This document shows positions 54,702 through 64,000 of a stretch of 64,000 bases of DNA, piece after piece. The notes beneath the pieces are model-generated. The model had not been told where the DNA came from and did no database searches. It saw only the letters and a list, made by a program, of their open reading frames with translations. The translations under genes and the position numbers were made by a program. Positions within the stretch are counted from its first letter, which is position 1; every line of letters begins with the position of its first letter. Source of the stretch: Macrosoma leucophasiata (taxonomy: Eukaryota; Arthropoda; Insecta; Lepidoptera; Hedylidae). Location: assembly GCA_036365455.1 (NCBI GenBank), contig JAWQUS010000020.1:5243001-5307000 (forward strand), given 5' to 3'.

Positions 54702-54764
54702 CTTATCTTCTGCTTCCTCCGCCCGTCCCTCTGCTTCCAGAACTCGTTGCTCGAGCTCTGAGAG
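54702..54764 (-). CDS. Internal coding exon, coiled-coil region of a PLEKHH/MAX-1-like protein
   Basis: On minus, TGTTTTTGTTTCAG (good acceptor) precedes 63 nt in phase 0, ending GATAAG|GTAAGAACA (good donor). The 21 codons read LSELEQRVLEAEGRAEEAED followed by K, an unbroken heptad coiled coil. This is the strongest homology signal in the window: vertebrate PLEKHH1 has, as I recall, QELEQRLLEAEQRAENAE at the equivalent place, and what follows there matches the exon at 537-632. The family couples this coiled coil to PH, MyTH4 and FERM domains and acts at membranes and the cytoskeleton. The exon upstream was not found within 54765-64000 unless the candidate at 61537-61584 is real, so it probably lies beyond the window. 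Codons are GC-richer than the flanks. Confidence 0.75.
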
Positions 54765-55189
54765 CTGAAACAAAAACACTATATAAACATTGTATAGTAA
54801 CTTAAAAATTATGAATCATTTTTATTCAGGTAAACTACACTTACACAAGAAAATACATTAAAATAATTACAGAGAGACAACAACAACAAAAACAATTAGT
54901 ACATAAATATTAATTAGACAATGTCAGGGACTAATATATAATAATATATAAATACCAATAAAGAAAAGTAAGTATATATTTTTTAAAATTATGGTTTTAC
55001 CTACATTTCTGGTAATTTTTTTTATGGCAATATTTTTTTAAGATGATTTTTGTAGATCCTAGATATGGGTTACAAGTGACTCTCAGTATTATATTTCTTA
55101 TCGTTAAGTTTCAGTTTTATTCAATGTGAACAACTGGGATAGCCAAATAAGTTCATATTTTCTTTGTTCGGATCGCGCTAGATTATTCT

Positions 55190-55345
55190 TCAGAATCAAA
55201 CTGCTAGCGCCATCTTTCAGACAACGAAGCAAAATGTACAATCAACTATTCCAGCCGAACCTGTACTTCTACACGAACCATTGCCGTACGCTCACAGTCT
55301 AAGAAGTTCCATCGCCACCCGCTAGATGGCGCTGAGACAGATTAC
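55190..55345. promoter_or_regulatory. Two GCGCCATCT / CTAGATGGCGC motifs, CTCF-like
   Basis: CTAGCGCCATCTTTC (about 55202-55216) and CCGCTAGATGGCGCTGAG (55319-55336) lie inverted about 110 bases apart. AGCGCCATCTAGCGG resembles the AGCGCCCCCTGGTGG half of the CTCF consensus. This is also a common insect genomic motif, so binding is speculative. Confidence 0.2.
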
Positions 55346-55943
55346 GGACTTTATTGAACCACGTGGTATCAAAATATAGCTATGTATCCTGATATTTATC
55401 AGGGAGGCTGTAGAAAAGGTATTATTGTTATGTAAGAGAGTATTCGTGTGGTTAAGGGGTGGGAAGGGTGGTTTTCGCACTGATATATGTAAAGGACAGG
55501 AATTACGTTATGTTTGAGGAATTTTATCAGCTGTGGATTTCCGGAGTTCTACATTTTTAATGGTAACGTTATGGGGTAACGAAGTGGGAACGTTATTTGA
55601 GTGTCGTGTTATGGGATACGCTTTCCCTTATGTTCTTATGCGATGTGAAACATCGGGTGATTTGGTGTCCATTACCGAAAATTGTATAAAAATACAATAT
55701 TATTACGAAGAAATTATTTAATTTCAATTGCTTGACCATAACAGTCATGACATTGTATCTTGTGTTATTCACCTTAGTTTAGTTTAACATATTTCTGACA
55801 TATCAAGAAATCCCAAATGATAAATAATAATTTTGACTTAGACTTTATAAACAAAAAAAATGTTAATGTAAATAATTTATTAAACGTCACAGACCAATCA
55901 GCCTTCTCAAACGTGTATGCAATATGTTATTCATAGATTGAAG

Positions 55944-56117
55944 TACGGCCCAGAGCACAGATTTCAGGCACAGATGCATAACACCTTAGGCCTTAGAAGT
56001 GGCGACGCATTTGCATTTTGACCTCTGGTCTTTGTGTGGCTGTCTGTGGGCTGCAGTCATCACTTAACATCAATGTGAGCTGCAGGATTGTTTGCCACTT
56101 CAATCACATAAAAAAAA
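55944..56117 (+). mobile_element. S1 3' half
   Basis: GGCACAGATGCATAACACCT, TAGGCC, GGGCTGCAGTCATCACTTAA and GTTTGCCACTTCAATCACAT, then A7. Confidence 0.8.
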
Positions 56118-56244
56118 TGAACTTAGTGCATGAATATGTACAGAAAAGTCTATAATTATTATAATCCTTAGGTATATTACGATGCGGTGTATATGGCGTA
56201 GTTTCACAGATTCCTTCCACTCTCGGGTATGCGACACAAGCACC

Positions 56245-56395
56245 TAATTGGAGTTTGATTTGCAACTTTATCTAACTCCATCTGCGTTATTGCACTTACT
56301 GCCGTCGCCCCATTGGAATGGCTTGACCACCATTGTTCAGTTTAGTAGAAGATATTTTCCTGCTAGGTGGTGGGTCCACCATGCCCCGATGCCCG
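56245..56395 (+). repeat. Unclassified repeat shared with 24843-25060
   Basis: CTGCGTTATTGCACTTACTG, CCCATTGGAATGGC and ACCACCATTGTTCAGTTT parallel the copy near 24870-24940. Confidence 0.55.
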
Positions 56396-56420
56396 CTGGT
56401 ACCGAATGGTCACGTGATAA

Positions 56421-56554
56421 CTAATCACAGAGGCCTAAGGCGTAGCAATGCCTGCATTTTGGCATGCAGTTATTGTGTAGATGTCTATATAAGCTGCAGT
56501 ATACACTTATCACTGAACTTCATGCGTGTTTGCCATCATAATGAAATAAAAAAG
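56421..56554 (+). mobile_element. S1 3' half, diverged
   Basis: CACAGAGGCCTAAGGCGTAG, GATGTCTATATAAGCTGCAG and GCGTGTTTGCCATCATAATG, then A-rich end. Confidence 0.6.
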
Positions 56555-56642
56555 AGTGTGTGTACTTATGGACGCACGTGAGAAGTAACACTTTTTAGCG
56601 TAAAAATCCAATAAAAAATTACCGGAAATAATGTAACGTAAC

Positions 56643-56948
56643 GTAACTTCACGCCTGTGATCCCCGAAGGGGTAGGTAGAGGTAAATGCAAGCATTCAAG
56701 CATACATGGAAACACCCACGATTCGCCGGTTAAATTTTTGGCCCATGTAACACGTGGCGAGCCTGTTGACATCTCCGGGTACATTACCAAACTTCGAGGT
56801 ACTGGGAAATTTCCAGATAATGGAAAAATCCCAATAGAACCAGAGATAAGGGACTTAACACCATTATCTCTGATAACCCCCTACCCGGGAATCGAACCCA
56901 GAACCTCAGCGTAGTAGTGGCCTGCTACCATTAGGCTATCGAGGCAGG
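56643..56948 (-). mobile_element. SINE S2, near full length with tRNA head
   Basis: On minus: CTGCCTCGATAGCCTAATGG (box A region), GGTTCGATTCCCGGG (box B), the S2 body, CTACCCCTTCGGGGATCACA and GGCGTGAAGTTACG, followed by GTTAC repeats. Flanks share GAAATAAT (56628 and 56953 regions), an approximate target-site duplication. Both long ORFs here are chance. Confidence 0.88.
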
Positions 56949-57544
56949 CGATAGAAATAATATAAAATGTCAAAAAGTTTCGCAACTAACAGACTTTTGC
57001 TAGACTAGCAGACATTGCAGTTTCAGACTGTTGCTTTTAACTGTCGGCGTGCGCGCGCATCGTGAAATTCACTCTCATATTTTTTTTCAGCAGAATAACT
57101 TCAAAAATTAAAGACGTACATTCAACATTACTTTGTTTATACATTTCGCCTTTAGTATCCAAACGCAAGACACTAAAGTGCCTGTTCGCTTGGCGCCTTT
57201 ACGAATAGACACCAAATAAAAAATGGCGTACATTCCTTTCAAAGAAACATCGCTATCCGATAAATCAAACTGACGACTGAGCCGTCAAAGGGAATATTTC
57301 GTTTGACTTAAAATAATATTTGCTATTGAAAAATGAATTTGGTATTCGTTTAGATTTATCTAGCGTGTTTTTATTGGGTACGTGGGATTCCACTTTGACG
57401 AATCAGGTGATAGAAAACGATATTTTTTTTACTTTTTCTGGTAACATCAAAGAAGAAATAAATATAGTCTATGTTATTATTTATGTAAGAGTCGGTTTAT
57501 GAAGATTTACGACAGTTATATTTTCGTATTCATAAGTTGTCGTT

Positions 57545-57665
57545 ATGATTGCCAATCCGCTTGGCAAGCGTGACGATTCCGGCTTTTTCTCCCCTCTAAT
57601 GACGCACAACCCTGTAAGCATCTTTGGGGAAGCCAATTGTATAGCAGGGATGATGATGATAATGA
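57545..57665 (+). mobile_element. LINE 3' end fragment
   Basis: GCCAATCCGCTTGGCAAGCG, CTCCCCTCTAATGACGCACA and TTTGGGGAAGCC, then (GATGAT)n; sister of 26395-26525. Confidence 0.65.
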
Positions 57666-58187
57666 ATCTTAAGTTGAAAAAAAAAGAAGTACAACTTAAA
57701 ACTTCAATGGATTGAACTGATTTTATTTTGTAAAGCTCTAATTTGCATAAGGAAAAAATGAGTTTTATATGGATTTTCTTAACACCCGAAGTAATTTTGA
57801 TAATTATCATTTAAAAGATTCTAAACATTTCGTTCTTACACTACATGAAGCGTCTATCACTTCAAAAGTATTTCAATTCGTCCAAAAGGTCGAGTATTTT
57901 ACGACTAACCCTGCCAAGGTCCGTAAGTCATCAACAGTATGTTTATTAACACGGACAAGACGAGAACGGTCACATTTCGTCTCTAAATCCCTTTAATGTA
58001 CGTAACTTTAACATTCTACTGTTTGGACCCTTCATCATCAGTTGAGTACTTCGGCAATTCTATCCTCAGAGTTGAAAAATTTCTCGATCTAAATTAAGAA
58101 ATAAGGGAAAATAATAAATGGCTGTATTCAATACAATTCTACGTCAAAATTAATAAACCTACTTTCATTGTTCCTTTGGCTAAGGTG

Positions 58188-58442
58188 TTTTTTTTATATC
58201 ATGAAAGCTTCCAGTCTCTTTGATGATAAGTACAGAATACTATAGCTTATGGGTTTCTTTATAAATAATGGGGAAGGGGTCTAAATACTGATGCCTTACC
58301 AGTCCCAAGGCCTAATATCTTTTGAGTGTGCATACATTAAGGAACTATACATTACAAAGTTACTGAATAAAACTGAACGCTACCATTTGCCGGCAGATGA
58401 ATCAGATGAGTCCATCCGGCATTGAACTCTATCACCAGTAAA
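58188..58442 (-). mobile_element. S1-related element, strongly diverged
   Basis: T8, then TGATGCCTTACCAGTCCCAA, GGCCTAATAT, ACTGAACGCTACCATTTGCC, GGCAGATGAATCAGATGAG and CTCTATCACCAGTAAA in S1 order. Confidence 0.6.
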
Positions 58443-58734
58443 TAACCTAGTACTATCTTATGGTCTATTTCGAAGCTTAAGTTTCTGGTCAATTCATCTA
58501 TCCATCTTTTAAGTATTACGCTGCAGTTATTTTCAAAATTAAATACGTAAACTATTCAACAACTTGCCTCTGCGCAAGAAAGTGATCAATTTGGATTGTA
58601 GAAAGAGGAACAAGATGGCGTTTGAAGAACAAAAAAGTATTTATCAAAGGTTACTCTAACATGATCACTGCTGAAAGAAGTTAAGCTTGTACGAGTTTAA
58701 AGTTGAATCGCATGAATTTAATTAACTTCAAAGT

Positions 58735-59142
58735 TGACTTTTGGCGGTAACCTTGAAAGAGGCGTATGGTGCTCTTATTTTATTTCATTTTCTTAGTACA
58801 TTTTTAAGTTATATTGAATAAAGTTGGTGGCATTTTGTTTGATATAGGTTTATTACAGTGCCCGTGTACAGTGAAATAGAATAACAGTGCGAAATCACGA
58901 CCTTTCAGATTGCCTCCAAAACTTCATTGTAAATGTTCTGGTAAAGTAGCCATCGCTTTACTAGAATAACTTGATTGTAAATTGTAACTCACTTGACTGA
59001 CATATCATACTTGATAATTACATAATATACTTGACTTGATATTATACTAACTTTTACGCTGCTTTAAATAAATTCGAAATATCGTTTTACTTGACACTGG
59101 CAATATGCGTAATAGCGATGACATTAGAAAAAAAAAAAAAAG
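58735..59142 (+). mobile_element. Headless copy of the tRNA-Thr SINE body with poly(A)
   Basis: It starts TGACTTTTGGCGGTAACCTT, matches 3665-4082 throughout and ends in about 14 A. An exact 11-bp duplication AACTTCAAAGT lies at 58724-58734 and 59143-59153. A 9-base local duplication (TTGTAA repeated near 58973-58985) distinguishes it. Confidence 0.85.
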
Positions 59143-59195
59143 AACTTCAAAGTGTTTTGCGGCATTACCAGCACAGGTCAACAAAGCCGGCCCAA

Positions 59196-59345
59196 AATGT
59201 TATTACGCAACAACATGACACGTCGCTGCGATATAGGTCAGAGTGGTCCCCGTGACACCTAGTGGCCGTCAATTTTATTGACATTTGTCCCGACTGTTTA
59301 TGTGAGTATCAGCGATACTTTAGACAAGTTAGTATAGAAATTAAA
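59196..59345 (+). repeat. Local direct repeat T, copy 1
   Basis: ATGACACGTCGCTGCGATAT, AGGTCAGAGTGGTCCCCGTG, ACACCTAGTGGCCGTCAA. Recurs at 59715 and 60025. Confidence 0.8.
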
Positions 59346-59714
59346 GACAAATCGCATTGGTTATAACGGAAAATAAAATATGTTTTGTTTCTACAGTTAT
59401 ATTTTTTGTAATTCGCATGGGTGGACGGCATTTGCTTGTCGTTTAACGTGATAATGTGTAAATTATTGGTTGTTTATTGGTGTTTTTGTGTGCGTGCCTT
59501 ATGCAGCGGCCAGTCGAGCGGTTGCCCTTGCTTCACACACAACAGAAATTCTATTCTGTGGCTTCACACACATTTACACGTATTCAGACGCGTTTCTACA
59601 ACACAAACAAACATCCAGCGCGCTAGTGATGTGAAAGGACCATATTATTCCATGTTACTAACTTTATCGAATGCGTAATATCTGTGATCAAACAATCGCA
59701 TAGAAAAGCTATCT

Positions 59715-59860
59715 CCGCAAAATGTGTTTATGCGAGAACCTGACACGTCTCTGTGAACTAGGTTAGAGTTGTACCCGTGTGGCCATTTTGTCCGGCGACG
59801 TGATTATTGAGTACCGGCTATTCCTTACACAAAGACCTACTAAAGTGAATATTATTGGAC
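59715..59860 (+). repeat. Local direct repeat T, copy 2, diverged
   Basis: CCTGACACGTCTCTGTGAAC, TAGGTTAGAGTTGTACCCGT and GTGGCC; the CACCTAG core is lost. Confidence 0.65.
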
Positions 59861-60024
59861 TGTTTGGCATTGTTTTGCTATATATTAAAGTGTCAAGTCT
59901 ATAAGATTGATCTATAACCAAATTATCGATAAACTAGGCAAAGTCATGTGGTTTAATTTGTTTCTTCTTCTTCCGATTGTTGCAAATCCGTAGTAAAACA
60001 GTCCAATATGCTTTCTTCATATAC

Positions 60025-60185
60025 ATGTTAATACGCACATGATACATCGCTGCAATCCAGGTCAAAGTGATCCCCGTGACACCTAGTGGCCGTCAACTTT
60101 ATAGGCATTTATCTGACACCGGGACTCTTTATGACCGGCAATCATTCACACAAGTTGCTATATTGATCTGTGAAAGGGTTGGATG
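60025..60185 (+). repeat. Local direct repeat T, copy 3
   Basis: CATGATACATCGCTGCAATC, CAGGTCAAAGTGATCCCCGT, GACACCTAGTGGCCGTCAA, GACCGGCA; very close to copy 1 in the core. Confidence 0.8.
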
Positions 60186-60954
60186 CGTATAGTCAGCTTT
60201 TGTAAGGTCGACCAGTAACAAACTAGCGAATTAAGTATGAAGCCGTTAAGTGAAATGGTAAATCAAATGATAATTCACATAGTCAGCCTGGTACCTGTAG
60301 CATAGAGAATCCTAGTTCAGGTATTAACATTATTTCATTTCATTTTAAATGTCCAACTGATGGCTGTTGCAAGTGCCCGATATCTTTTACATATGTTCCT
60401 ATTATGGATCGTTTTGGGGTTATTTTGACCAGCAATGAAGTGTATTTAATGTGTCATTAACGAAAGACGAAAGAAGAATGAATGTTATAAGTTTAACGTG
60501 TGTATGTACAAAATTTCCACATTAAGATTAGAATCAGATTGAAAATGTGATGGGTCTGTCCATTCAACTCCATTCCATGGACCAGTAGTAAATAATTACA
60601 TAAACATTGATATCGAACACCGAAAACGTGGACAGCAATAAAACACATCGGTTATGAAAAGATGGGAGGTTGGGAACGAACATAAAGGTTTATGGCACAC
60701 TACATGAGCTCGTATTTGGGAATAAATCAACTTTAATAGCGGTACAGAATTATGTAATCAGGATGGCCTCCGATGTGGGCACGACATAATAGTGCAATAA
60801 AATAAATATGTCGCGTATCGGCATTTATTTTGAAATATTACTTGAGAGTAAATGGAATATCATCATCTAGGTATTCCATCTCAGGACATCGCCCACTGAC
60901 TAAGGAGTTACACTTCGGGCTCAACCGTGTGAAGCTTCTGTCCTCGTCTATGGT

Positions 60955-61005
60955 TTTTAAGGTGCCGTACCAAAGGGTAAATTGGGATCCTATTATTAAA
61001 GGTAG
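60955..61005. repeat. Fragment of a common repeat (GGTGCCGTACCAAAGGGTAA)
   Basis: AAGGTGCCGTACCAAAGGGT then GGGATCCTATTATTAAAG is a phrase pair I recognise from lepidopteran repeats. Confidence 0.45.
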
Positions 61006-61536
61006 ATTCACTCATGCATGATCAATGAACACACAAGTTTAACATAAACATAACATTAAACAAAACCCTTATTCCCTCATTGCAGGTAATCGACAAACTT
61101 CAACATGCACTCTCATATTTCCAAATACCTTCCCCCAAAGCCATCCGTTTAGTTCTGCTCCACTAGTGCCCTGTTACTTCCGTGCGAAAGGTTCAAAGGC
61201 GAGCTAGTCCGGTGGAAAATTCGACGATTCACAGTACCAATCTTTGGCTGTCGCTGCGATGCAGAAAATTGGAAAGGATTTTGGTTTTACTTCGACGAAG
61301 CGAGTATTACAAAACCTTTTGATATTAGGAAAATAATTTTATTGAATCAGGAAAAGTACATCGACCTGTCAAAATGGCTGAGCGTAATATGAATTTATTT
61401 GAGTTATTATGTACTAGGAATACGGCAAATTTTATCGGCTCTTGGATTTGATGTCTTCGCAAATGGTCCGTGGTAATAAAAATTGCACTAAATAATATAT
61501 GATCTATAAATAATAATCGTAAATAATGATACTTAC

Positions 61537-61584
61537 GACACTAACCATGTCATGGAAGAATCTTTGCAAGGTAGGTTGAGTCTG
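61537..61584 (-). CDS. Candidate alternative exon or start exon (speculative)
   Basis: A very good donor, GTC|GTAAGTATCA, ends a 48-nt stretch open in phase 0 after a possible acceptor CATCTAG. It contains an in-frame ATG in good context (GACATGG), giving MVSV before the junction. Spliced to 54764 the frame would be kept. Against it: weak pyrimidine tract, no homology, and such donors occur by chance. Confidence 0.15.
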
Positions 61585-61619
61585 CTAGATGGATTGCTTA
61601 TGATTTATTTTGAGAATTT

Positions 61620-61760
61620 AAGTTCATTTGTATATCTATACTTATGTTATAATGTGAGAATAATTTTGTCTGTCCGTCAGGGTTTGTGACCTTACCGCTG
61701 AGCTGATTGCAATCAAATTTAACATTGAGTAGTTGGAACCCTAAGAAAGGACAGATTACT
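61620..61760 (+). repeat. Fragment of a CTGTCYGTC-type interspersed repeat
   Basis: TTTTGTCTGTCCGTCAGGGT, then TTGCAATCAAATTTAACA resembles the family at 40480 loosely. Confidence 0.35.
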
Positions 61761-61899
61761 TTTTGTACCTAAACCAAATACAGTATTTATACGAGTATGT
61801 GACCTCTGATGGCAAAGAAGTGAACATTTGTTTTTAAATGATGCTCCTTGCAATATATCGTTGGTGATAAGGCAACTGTTTTCGTTAACATTGCAGATA

Positions 61900-62080
61900 G
61901 TTATTGCAAGAATAATGAAATGTGCACACAACACACATCTAAATACATAAACCCGAAACAAATATCTGTGGGCCATATAAATGTTCCAATGCGAATATCG
62001 AACCCACGACCCTTGTCCACGATCACGGTTAAGCGGTTGTCACACGCCCCTGGACCAACTATCCACCACTATATCGAGGG
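61900..62080 (-). mobile_element. SINE S5, minus-sense copy with tRNA-like head
   Basis: The complement of CGAATATCGAACCCACGACC gives box B (GGGTTCGAT). Upstream TGGATAGTTGGTCC resembles box A. The body complement CAGATATTTGTTTCGGGTTT matches 32030. The plus ORF here is chance. Confidence 0.65.
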
Positions 62081-62089
62081 GTTTGATAA

Positions 62090-63235
62090 TTTGATAGTAA
62101 AATTCTATGCTTTTTTGATCCTCCTTTCATGTTGTCTCGCCTCAAGTCCCATAATAATTAACAACAAATAAACTACAATAGTCAACCCTGAACGATATTG
62201 CGTGAAATACGGCACAAGATTGGTAGTAACACCTTTTTTACCACCACTAATGCGTTCGCAACATAAGTATACGTCAAGGGTGATAACGACATCCAACCGC
62301 CCGGAAATGGTGCTGATTGAATGATCCACACCCACCGAACCCTAATCTATATAATGTGCCCTCGGGTATAGGTTCGCGGTGATAAAGTAATTATACGGTC
62401 CGGCGGTAAGCAATTAAGTCCTTTACCATCGATCATCACTCTTGTTTCTGGGAACTACACACTAACATTTGAAGGATTTGAAGGATATGTTGCAAATTAA
62501 ATACTCCCTAGAAACCTTGGTGAATTGATAGTGCACTGCTTGTTATTTCTGGTTTCGAAATAAACGTCCGGAAACGAGTGTTCCAAACACTTTTGAAATA
62601 AACAAACATCTGACAAAATCATGTATTATGAGGCAAATTAAACTTTCGTTATAAAAACAGTCAATATTCAACTTTACGAATAACATTAGGAGATACGTTT
62701 AAAAGAAAGGAAAACATTTTTTTATCTTATATCTAGAACAGTTAAATAAAGATAATGCGGGCTTATTTAAACAAGACTTCTAATCACAAATCTACAAAAA
62801 TATAAATTTCATATGAATGTAAAGGCCTTGTTTCAAAGCAATAAACATTTACGGCACTGTAAGACGTCCGATCCGCGTGGTGGCCGCACGATAAATGACT
62901 TGGAGAGTGCAAAGCGACGAGCGCGCTTAAATATTAACAAACTACCCTCCCTTAAAGCGATCCAAATGTAGCTGTTTATTACTGTAGCTCACGACTTCTC
63001 AGAGTTTATGTGAGGTACTTTGATTTTAAGATCGTAAATCTTACTGGATATATGCGTCTTTTGGTACGGTTATGACGATTATGAGTACTTCCACAGAATT
63101 ACGTTTATAAATAAACTCATCTCTTTTTTAAGAATACACGGTTTATTTATTTTTAGCGTTGATATGATTTTACATACTTCTTACACTCACGGTTTTTACT
63201 GCCTCATTTGGTGTTTTTATCACAGATGAACCTAT
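62090..63235. other. AT-rich DNA, nothing recognised
   Basis: A GC-richer stretch at 62865-62935 (GTCCGATCCGCGTGGTGGCC) has no ORF. No repeat family recurs. Confidence 0.35.
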
Positions 63236-63254
63236 ATGCAGAAAAGGTTACACA

Positions 63255-63345
63255 AAACTGCGATGCAATGCGATGCGACGACGCATCGCAGGCGATGTAT
63301 TCGTGCGAGCTCGCAGATATTTGCGATGCGATGCAAATTCGTAGT
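63255..63345. repeat. GCGATGC/GCATCGC motif cluster
   Basis: Seven or so GCGATG or CGCATCGC words in 90 bases in both orientations, able to fold on itself. Function unknown. Confidence 0.6.
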
Positions 63346-63559
63346 TATGTGTGGGAGCCCTAATATAGGATACGTTCACAGCTCCGATTTTTTTATCATC
63401 GCCAATTTATATAAATGTGTACTGTGACAGTGCAGTAGTGTCAACAAAATTCCATTTATCTGCTAAGAATGAGCAACAATAATTACGCTGCTCCAAATAA
63501 AATACCTAAGATTATTACGAAACTTGCTGCAAATAGTGTTTTGTGTTAGGATTGTATTA

Positions 63560-63770
63560 AACAAGAACTTTATTACATTTTTTCGCAATAACACATGATA
63601 GTGAATTGAGAAATTAAAGGAAAAATGGAAAGGAAAATTTGATTTCGGACAGGGATCGAATCTGCGACTTCAGGCAAACCAGTGCAGCTGCTTTGCACTA
63701 AGCTACCAAAGCCTTACAACCAGGTCGCAATTGCGATGGCCGAAGTCACATTTTTTCTCTAAAATTTCTA
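63560..63770 (-). mobile_element. SINE S4, second copy
   Basis: CGCAATAACACATGATAGTG matches 28170. On minus, TAGCTTAGTGCAAAGC (box-A-like) and GATTCGATCCCTGTCC (box-B-like) form a tRNA-like head. Confidence 0.65.
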
Positions 63771-63783
63771 AATTCTAACGTGA

Positions 63784-64000
63784 TTTTTTTAATGTAATGA
63801 TAGTTGCAAACAAGCATGCAGTTCACATTGATGTTAAGTGATGACTGCAGCCTATAGACACACACACAAAGACCAAGGTCTAAGTGCAGATGCGTTACCA
63901 CTCCTGAGGCCTAAGGTGTTACGCCTCTGTGCCGGCAAATTACAGGGCCGCACATTACCACCTGACTGGAACACGATAGTGCTGAACACTACCATTTAGC
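63784..64000 (-). mobile_element. S1 element, cut by the window edge
   Basis: T7, AATGTAATGATAGTTGCAAA, GACTGCAGCCTATAGACACA and CTGAACACTACCATTTAGC; the remainder lies beyond 64000. Confidence 0.9.

Larger units (their letters stand above)
54765..64000 (-). other. Part of the upstream intron (or 5' region) of the same gene
   Basis: Everything upstream of the 54702-54764 acceptor in the window. It contains repeats like those in the large intron, a candidate exon at 61537-61584 and no convincing coding exon. Unlisted stretches (54770-55180, 57000-57540, 57670-58185, 60190-60950, 61010-61530, 62090-63235) show nothing I can name. Confidence 0.5.

Noticed and set aside
59421..59678. 85-codon ORF with Cys-rich start
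   Set aside because: No signal, splice or family support; it lies between copies of a local repeat.
61086..61165. Possible plus-strand terminal exon after TTCCCTCATTGCAG
   Set aside because: Acceptor-like sequence followed by only about 26 open codons, with no partner donor upstream or homology.

Overview
The window looks like nuclear DNA of a moth or butterfly (Lepidoptera). It is AT-rich, has no dense operon-like gene layout, and is packed with short interspersed elements, palindromic DNA elements and 5'-truncated non-LTR retrotransposons of the kinds typical of lepidopteran introns. Almost all ORFs longer than 60 codons are chance ORFs or lie in repeats, often antisense to a reverse-transcriptase remnant.

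Only two convincing host coding exons were found, both on the minus strand: 54702-54764 (21 codons) and 537-632 (32 codons). Both have consensus splice sites and phase-0 borders. Joined they encode a charged coiled coil that resembles the N-terminal coiled coil of the PLEKHH1/PLEKHH2/MAX-1 family (coiled coil, then PH, MyTH4 and FERM domains). On this reading the window is one 54-kb intron plus part of the intron upstream of it, and everything from 633 to 54701 is intronic. The rest of the gene lies outside the window.

Layout. 0-5 kb: 3' exon, a palindrome, a tRNA-Thr-headed SINE and a headless relative. 5-10 kb: two tRNA-SINE copies and mostly unremarkable AT-rich DNA. 10-23 kb: dense copies of a ~300-bp poly(A)-tailed element (called S1 here), a local triplication at 16.9-18.4 kb and LINE remnants. 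23-33 kb: several palindromic MITE-like elements, a GC-rich patch and a 5S-rRNA-like SINE. 33-51 kb: more S1, two further 5S-like SINEs, LINE C-terminal fragments and large perfect hairpins. 51-54 kb: a full-length tRNA-SINE with target-site duplications and a broken coiled-coil ORF of unknown family. 54.7-64 kb: 5' exon, a second headless SINE, a triplicated motif resembling a CTCF core, and more SINEs.

The repeats form two apparent parasite-host pairs. The tRNA-SINE (S2) ends in almost the same 3' tail as LINE-A, and the 5S-like SINE shares a shorter tail motif with another LINE. Several insertions are dated and bounded by exact target-site duplications readable in the sequence. No CRISPR array, bacterial operon or intact mobile-element gene was seen. 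Family names such as S1, S2, LINE-A and MITE-F are local labels, not database names.
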